Below are positions 42,567-45,557 of a stretch of DNA of 45,557 nt, piece after piece. How positions within the stretch are numbered: position 1 is the stretch's first letter; each line of letters opens with the position of its first letter. Origin of the DNA: a bacterium (lineage in GTDB: Bacteria; Patescibacteriota; Minisyncoccia; Phycocordibacterales; CAIZLB01); NCBI GenBank assembly GCA_027490575.1, contig JAIXXV010000006.1, forward strand, positions 1 to 45,557, written 5' to 3'. The position numbers and the translations under genes were made by a program. The notes beneath the pieces were generated by a model. The model was not told where the DNA came from and searched no databases. It saw only the letters and a list, made by a program, of their open reading frames with translations.

Positions 42567-43085
42567 TTATTCATTAATGATTACCTGCTTATTGTCCTTT
42601 GGCAGCTCGCCGACAAAATAACCTGACACCTCTTCAATATCTGGCTGGCCTTCTACCTTGTAAGTTGTTATTCTCTTCCACAAAGTAGCAATATCTCCGG
42701 CCTTGAGATTCTCACCTAGAAACTTCTGGACAAAGTAGTCATTGGAATACTGGACAACTTGGAAACCGTTGTCTACCAATGAGGCTTTGTAAATGAAGTT
42801 TTCTTCGATGAATGTCCTGGTTGAACAGACCCTCTCACCGTCTTTATCAAGAATCGTAACCGCAATGTTGTTGCATTTTTCGTCTTGATCGTAAACCTCG
42901 ACGTCGCAGACCTTCTCATACCGGTGAGCGTGGGCCGCCTTATCAAAAGATCCAAAAAAATCCTGAATTGCGGCGCTGCCTAGGAATCCGATGATACCCA
43001 CACATGCCAATATAACCATTAGCTCCACTATACTGATAGCAAGCTTTGACCTTGACTTACTCAAACCGACAAGTGAATTTTTCAT
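42567..43085 (-). CDS. Pilin-like protein away from the T4P cluster
   Basis: The 172-aa protein has a basic leader (SLVGLSKSRSKLA) and a pilin-type helix ISIVELMVILACVGIIGFLGSAAI in which Glu sits at +5, but the residue before the cleavage site is Ala instead of the usual Gly. The exported part has Cys pairs (KVCDVEVYDQDEKCNN) and DKDGERVCSTRTFIEENFIY. It may be a minor pilin processed poorly or a surface protein using a pilin-like anchor. It is encoded alone, 23 kb from the main pilus locus. Confidence 0.7.
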   Translation of the reverse strand: MKNSLVGLSKSRSKLAISIVELMVILACVGIIGFLGSAAIQDFFGSFDKAAHAHRYEKVCDVEVYDQDEKCNNIAVTILDKDGERVCSTRTFIEENFIYKASLVDNGFQVVQYSNDYFVQKFLGENLKAGDIATLWKRITTYKVEGQPDIEEVSGYFVGELPKDNKQVIINE

Positions 43086-43351
43086 AACAAAGAACTATCT
43101 ATTTGATTCTGAATTGTTTTGTTTTTGTCCCAATCTGGCTGACAGAGCTAGATTGACAACCTAAACATACCACGATTATCTATTTTGTAAATACTCAGAA
43201 GTGTGGTAATATCTAACCTCTGAACTCGTCATATTTAGTGCATAGAGTTCGGGTTACGGGTTATACAAATACACGCAAATGTATACGTAGACCTGATTGG
43301 ATATGTGCCGGAGATCATTGAAAATACAAAAACACATTAAACACAATACAT
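43086..43351. other. Spacer upstream of tmRNA
   Basis: No gene is seen. It contains an inverted repeat GAACTC...GAGTTC near 43215-43255 and A/T-rich sequence before ssrA. A clear tmRNA promoter could not be singled out. Confidence 0.4.
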
Positions 43352-43809
43352 GGGGATGCTAGGTATCGACATGTATGTACTCTGTTTGGTGCGCAATCGA
43401 GTATTCTAAAACCTCGTAAAACTTATAGAAAACATAAGTGCTAAAGCACAAAAAGCAGTCGTTTCTCCGTTCTTCGCAGTAAACGATTTTGCATTCGCGA
43501 CGGCTCGAGCCTAACACTGCTTCATTGCAGTGTGCTCGCCACACGACATCTCACTTCTCTTTGTTCGCTAGAGGATCTGGGGTGATATACCCGCGAAATA
43601 GGTTGATGAGTTTCTTCACTCACCCTCCGAAACCTTAGAAGATCGACTCTTTGATGTTTTGTTTATTTTTAAATCATTGAGTTCAAAGTCTGTACAGCTT
43701 ATGGATAAGATTAAGATCTCCACCGGCCTAGACAGCAAAAAACAAACTACATTGCGTAGACTCCACTCAGAACCATACTTGCACGCGGGTTCGATTCCCG
43801 CCATCTCCA
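43352..43809 (+). ncRNA. ssrA: tmRNA (transfer-messenger RNA)
   Basis: tmRNA frees stalled ribosomes and tags the nascent chain. The 5' GGGGATG pairs with 3' CATCTCC to form the acceptor; the T arm GCGGG-TTCGATT-CCCGC precedes it, and the length of about 458 nt is usual. The tag frame appears to run from GCT at 43440 to TAA at 43512-43514, starting AKAQKAVVSPFF and ending NDFAFATARA, and the stop is followed by the hairpin CACTGC/GCAGTG. Other frames stop early or give a charged tail. The gene ends ACA, lacking a full CCA, and continues directly into array E. Confidence 0.93.
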
Positions 43810-44010
43810 CAAAAACAACGAGCGAACATGGTGAGCGACTATGTTTTTGTAGGATGCCCGAGTGAATACGAGGGCGCCACATTAAACCTAAGGAACGAAG
43901 TGACTATAATTTTGTAGGATGCCACTGAAAGCGGCGCCACAATCTTATTAAGCGAACATGGTGAGCGACTATGTTTTTGTAGGATGCCCGAACGAAAGTG
44001 AGGGCGCCAC
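43809..44010 (+). repeat. Hairpin array E behind tmRNA
   Basis: Three units of 60-71 bp each end GGCGCCAC (43873, 43933, 44003). Unit 1 begins with a 9-bp stem ACAAAAACA/TGTTTTTGT (43809-43817 with 43842-43850) whose tip is GA-GC-GA-AC-ATG-GT-GA-GC-GA. Unit 2 has tip GA-AC-GAA-GT-GA (43893-43903). Units 1 and 3 share 41 identical bases (43821-43861 and 43951-43991). Each unit also contains TGTAGGATGCC and a second hairpin, such as CCC-GA-AC-GAAA-GT-GA-GGG in unit 3. Confidence 0.85.
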
Positions 44011-44231
44011 AAATAAACTATTTTTTCTAGAGACTTTTATAAGCCTAAATAATCATCAAAATTCCAGGTTGAAAATGACACCAAATCATATCGCCCATTG
44101 AAAACTCCACCCTCAGATGATATATTCCACTCAAACAACTCCCCTTCCTTCATCGCACCACGCGAGAAAGATGAAACAAAACCTTGAGTCTTTACTCCTG
44201 GGAAGGAGAAGATCTTTTATAGAAAACCAGT
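44011..44231. other. Intergenic spacer
   Basis: Nothing convincing was found between array E and the following membrane protein gene. Confidence 0.4.
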
Positions 44232-44681
44232 ATGAAAAAAGTCATCTTAATGTTGGCTGTCCTAATAACCATTTTTTCTGGAGCGTTGAAAGGTTTTGGA
44301 TTCCTCTACTCATTAGGACTTGAGGATTATCCATCAATCAGTGTGGAAACAAGTGATAGTGGTGTAAAGGTTGATTGGAAATACACTGACGCTAACAGCA
44401 AAGGTCTAATCATCGCGCCACATTCGCTCGAGGTACTAAGCAAGATTAAGCAAGAAAGTAATAGGTATCTTGCAGTAGTACTAAATGATATCCAAAACAA
44501 TCAGGAAATGACAGTTACGTACTTCAGCGCTTTATCGATAGTTAACAGTCAAGGAAAGAAAACGGTTGTTTGGGAAACAGGTCACGATAGAATAGGAGGG
44601 ATCGTAGCTATAACTATGCTATCTTTTATAACACTATCAGCAACACTGATAGCAGTCGCATGCATGAAGAGTCATATGTGA
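44232..44681 (+). CDS. Two-helix membrane protein, unknown
   Basis: The 149-aa protein has an N-terminal hydrophobic segment (VILMLAVLITIFSGALKGFGF), an extracytoplasmic beta-rich domain of about 90 residues (SVETSDSGVKVDWKYTDANSK, VTYFSALSIVNSQGKKTVVWE) and a C-terminal membrane helix (IVAITMLSFITLSATLIAVA). No family is recognised. A terminator follows. Confidence 0.7.
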   Translation: MKKVILMLAVLITIFSGALKGFGFLYSLGLEDYPSISVETSDSGVKVDWKYTDANSKGLIIAPHSLEVLSKIKQESNRYLAVVLNDIQNNQEMTVTYFSALSIVNSQGKKTVVWETGHDRIGGIVAITMLSFITLSATLIAVACMKSHM

Positions 44682-44714
44682 TCATGCGTTCAGTAAAAAG
44701 TTTTCAAACAAGAG

Positions 44715-44745
44715 GCCTCGCGACTTACAATCGTGGGGCTTTTTT
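44715..44745 (+). terminator. Terminator after the two-helix membrane protein
   Basis: GCCTCGCGA pairs with TCGTGGGGC (two G.T pairs) around an eight-base loop, followed by a run of six T. Confidence 0.8.
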
Positions 44746-44771
44746 ATTGAATACCCCACTAACAACAATCT

Positions 44772-44780
44772 TGCTATAAT
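44772..44780 (+). promoter_or_regulatory. Extended -10 promoter of the ZIP transporter
   Basis: TGCTATAAT ends seven bases before the ATG at 44788, so the transcript should be leaderless. Confidence 0.6.
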
Positions 44781-44787
44781 ACCCACC

Positions 44788-45557
44788 ATGCCCCTCATCA
44801 TCACAACCACCCTCATCATACTTGCCTCTTTATCAGGGCTCATATTTCTAGCTCACACATTTTCAGAATGGCTTAAACATAAAAGCAAATTCATCATAGC
44901 CTTTTCAGCTGGAATATTTTCAGTTGTAACATACGACCTCTTTGTTGAAACATTCGAGTTTGCACAAAACTGGATGGTTGCCATTGGATCTATATTAGTA
45001 GGATTCTTCATCTTCCATCTTGCTGAGAAACTTTTTCCAGAAATCCACCATCACGAAGAAGACGAGCATGCATGTCATCATTCAAAAAGAAATGTTATCT
45101 GGGGAGACCTTTTGCACAACATAGGAGACGGTGCACTTCTTGCTATAGCATTTACAGTTGATGTCAGAGTTGGAGTCATAGCAGGTATCGGTATCTTTAT
45201 ACATGAGTTCATCCAAGAGATCACAGAATTTTCTATCTTGAAACTTTCAGGAATGTCTACAAAAAAAGCATTGTTCATAAATTTTTTAGTTTCTCTTTCT
45301 ATAATCCCGGGTATTTTCATCGGATTATATTTTGCACAAATAGATTCCTTTGTCGCTATCCTTTTTGGCCTTGCCGGAGGTGCATTCGCCCATCTTATAT
45401 TTACCGACCTCATCCCCCACTCGATATCACATTCAAAAAAAGAGCAAAGATACTTTATCTACGTCTTTATGATTTTGGCAGGTATAGCGACTCTTCTTGC
45501 TGTTAATGAGCTTGGTGGTGGACACGGTCACAGCGACGAAGAACTACATGCGGATGA
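44788..45557 (+). CDS. ZIP-family divalent metal transporter (C-terminus cut by window edge)
   Basis: The frame is open from the ATG at 44788 to the window end (256 codons). ZIP proteins bring Zn2+ or other divalent metals into the cytoplasm. The signature helices are present: LLHNIGDGALLAIAF with the HNxxDG metal site, and IFIHEFIQEITEF with HExxQE. A His-rich loop (PEIHHHEEDEHACHHSK) lies between helices three and four, and another His cluster (GGGHGHSDEELHAD) lies at the truncated end. About seven helices are visible, so little is missing. Confidence 0.92.
   Translation, partial: MPLIITTTLIILASLSGLIFLAHTFSEWLKHKSKFIIAFSAGIFSVVTYDLFVETFEFAQNWMVAIGSILVGFFIFHLAEKLFPEIHHHEEDEHACHHSKRNVIWGDLLHNIGDGALLAIAFTVDVRVGVIAGIGIFIHEFIQEITEFSILKLSGMSTKKALFINFLVSLSIIPGIFIGLYFAQIDSFVAILFGLAGGAFAHLIFTDLIPHSISHSKKEQRYFIYVFMILAGIATLLAVNELGGGHGHSDEELHAD

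Noticed and set aside
42356-42574. 72-aa minus-strand frame after smpB
   Set aside because: It is made of the TAGCAGATAACAG repeat (CYLLSAICYLL) and the terminator.
43616-43882. Frames on both strands within the 3' part of tmRNA
   Set aside because: They overlap ssrA and array E and are explained by those RNA features.

Overview
The window looks like a chromosomal segment of a Patescibacteria (CPR) bacterium, probably of the Parcubacteria/Paceibacteria branch. This is inferred from the AT-rich composition, small hypothetical membrane proteins, a secretin-less type IV pilus (T4P) cluster, scarce Shine-Dalgarno sites, and promoters placed directly on start codons. No 16S rRNA or marker set is present, so the placement is tentative.

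Layout. 1-3.7 kb (minus): a truncated secreted protein, a tRNA-Met, a membrane protein with a HEPN-like motif, a small acidic protein, and gatA/gatC. 3.8-4.5 kb: an orphan PemK/MazF-like toxin and a gene-poor stretch. 4.5-6.6 kb: ligA. 6.7-19.7 kb (minus): a nearly complete T4P locus, in transcription order pilM, pilN-like, pilO, pilP-like, pilB, a CheY-like receiver, pilT, pilC, two major-pilin-like genes, prepilin peptidase pilD and four pseudopilins; there is no secretin, as expected for a single-membrane cell. A ComFC-like phosphoribosyltransferase diverges from pilM, so the pilus may serve DNA uptake.

20.6-24.5 kb is an accessory region: two tRNA-Ser genes, each followed by a run of short hairpin units that end in copies of a tRNA 3' end, with small membrane proteins and a Nudix hydrolase between them. 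24.5-38.9 kb holds a heterodimeric ABC exporter, an SDR oxidoreductase, a photolyase-family protein that appears to have lost its iron-sulfur ligands, a small zinc-ribbon protein, an EamA transporter, an AlkD-like repair protein, several exported proteins, recG and a metallo-beta-lactamase-fold hydrolase. 38.9-45.5 kb holds tRNA-Ile(UAU), ftsH, a cold-shock gene with a large structured 3' region, smpB, a lone pseudopilin, tmRNA (ssrA) followed by another hairpin array, a membrane protein and a truncated ZIP metal transporter.

The most unusual feature is the family of hairpin arrays directly downstream of tRNA-Ser(GCU), tRNA-Ser(ACU) and tmRNA. Outer stems differ between units but stay paired, while the tips keep a common plan: two symmetric GA dinucleotides (a potential tandem G.A mismatch) below a short helix, capped by a GNA triloop, a GAAA-type loop or TTTA. 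Many units end in copies of a tRNA 3' end. Other oddities are a tRNA-Ser with anticodon ACU, a tRNA-Ile with anticodon UAU, a tmRNA tag that seems to end in ARA, and a repeated TGCTA-type extended -10 element 6-11 nt upstream of start codons, which implies leaderless mRNAs.
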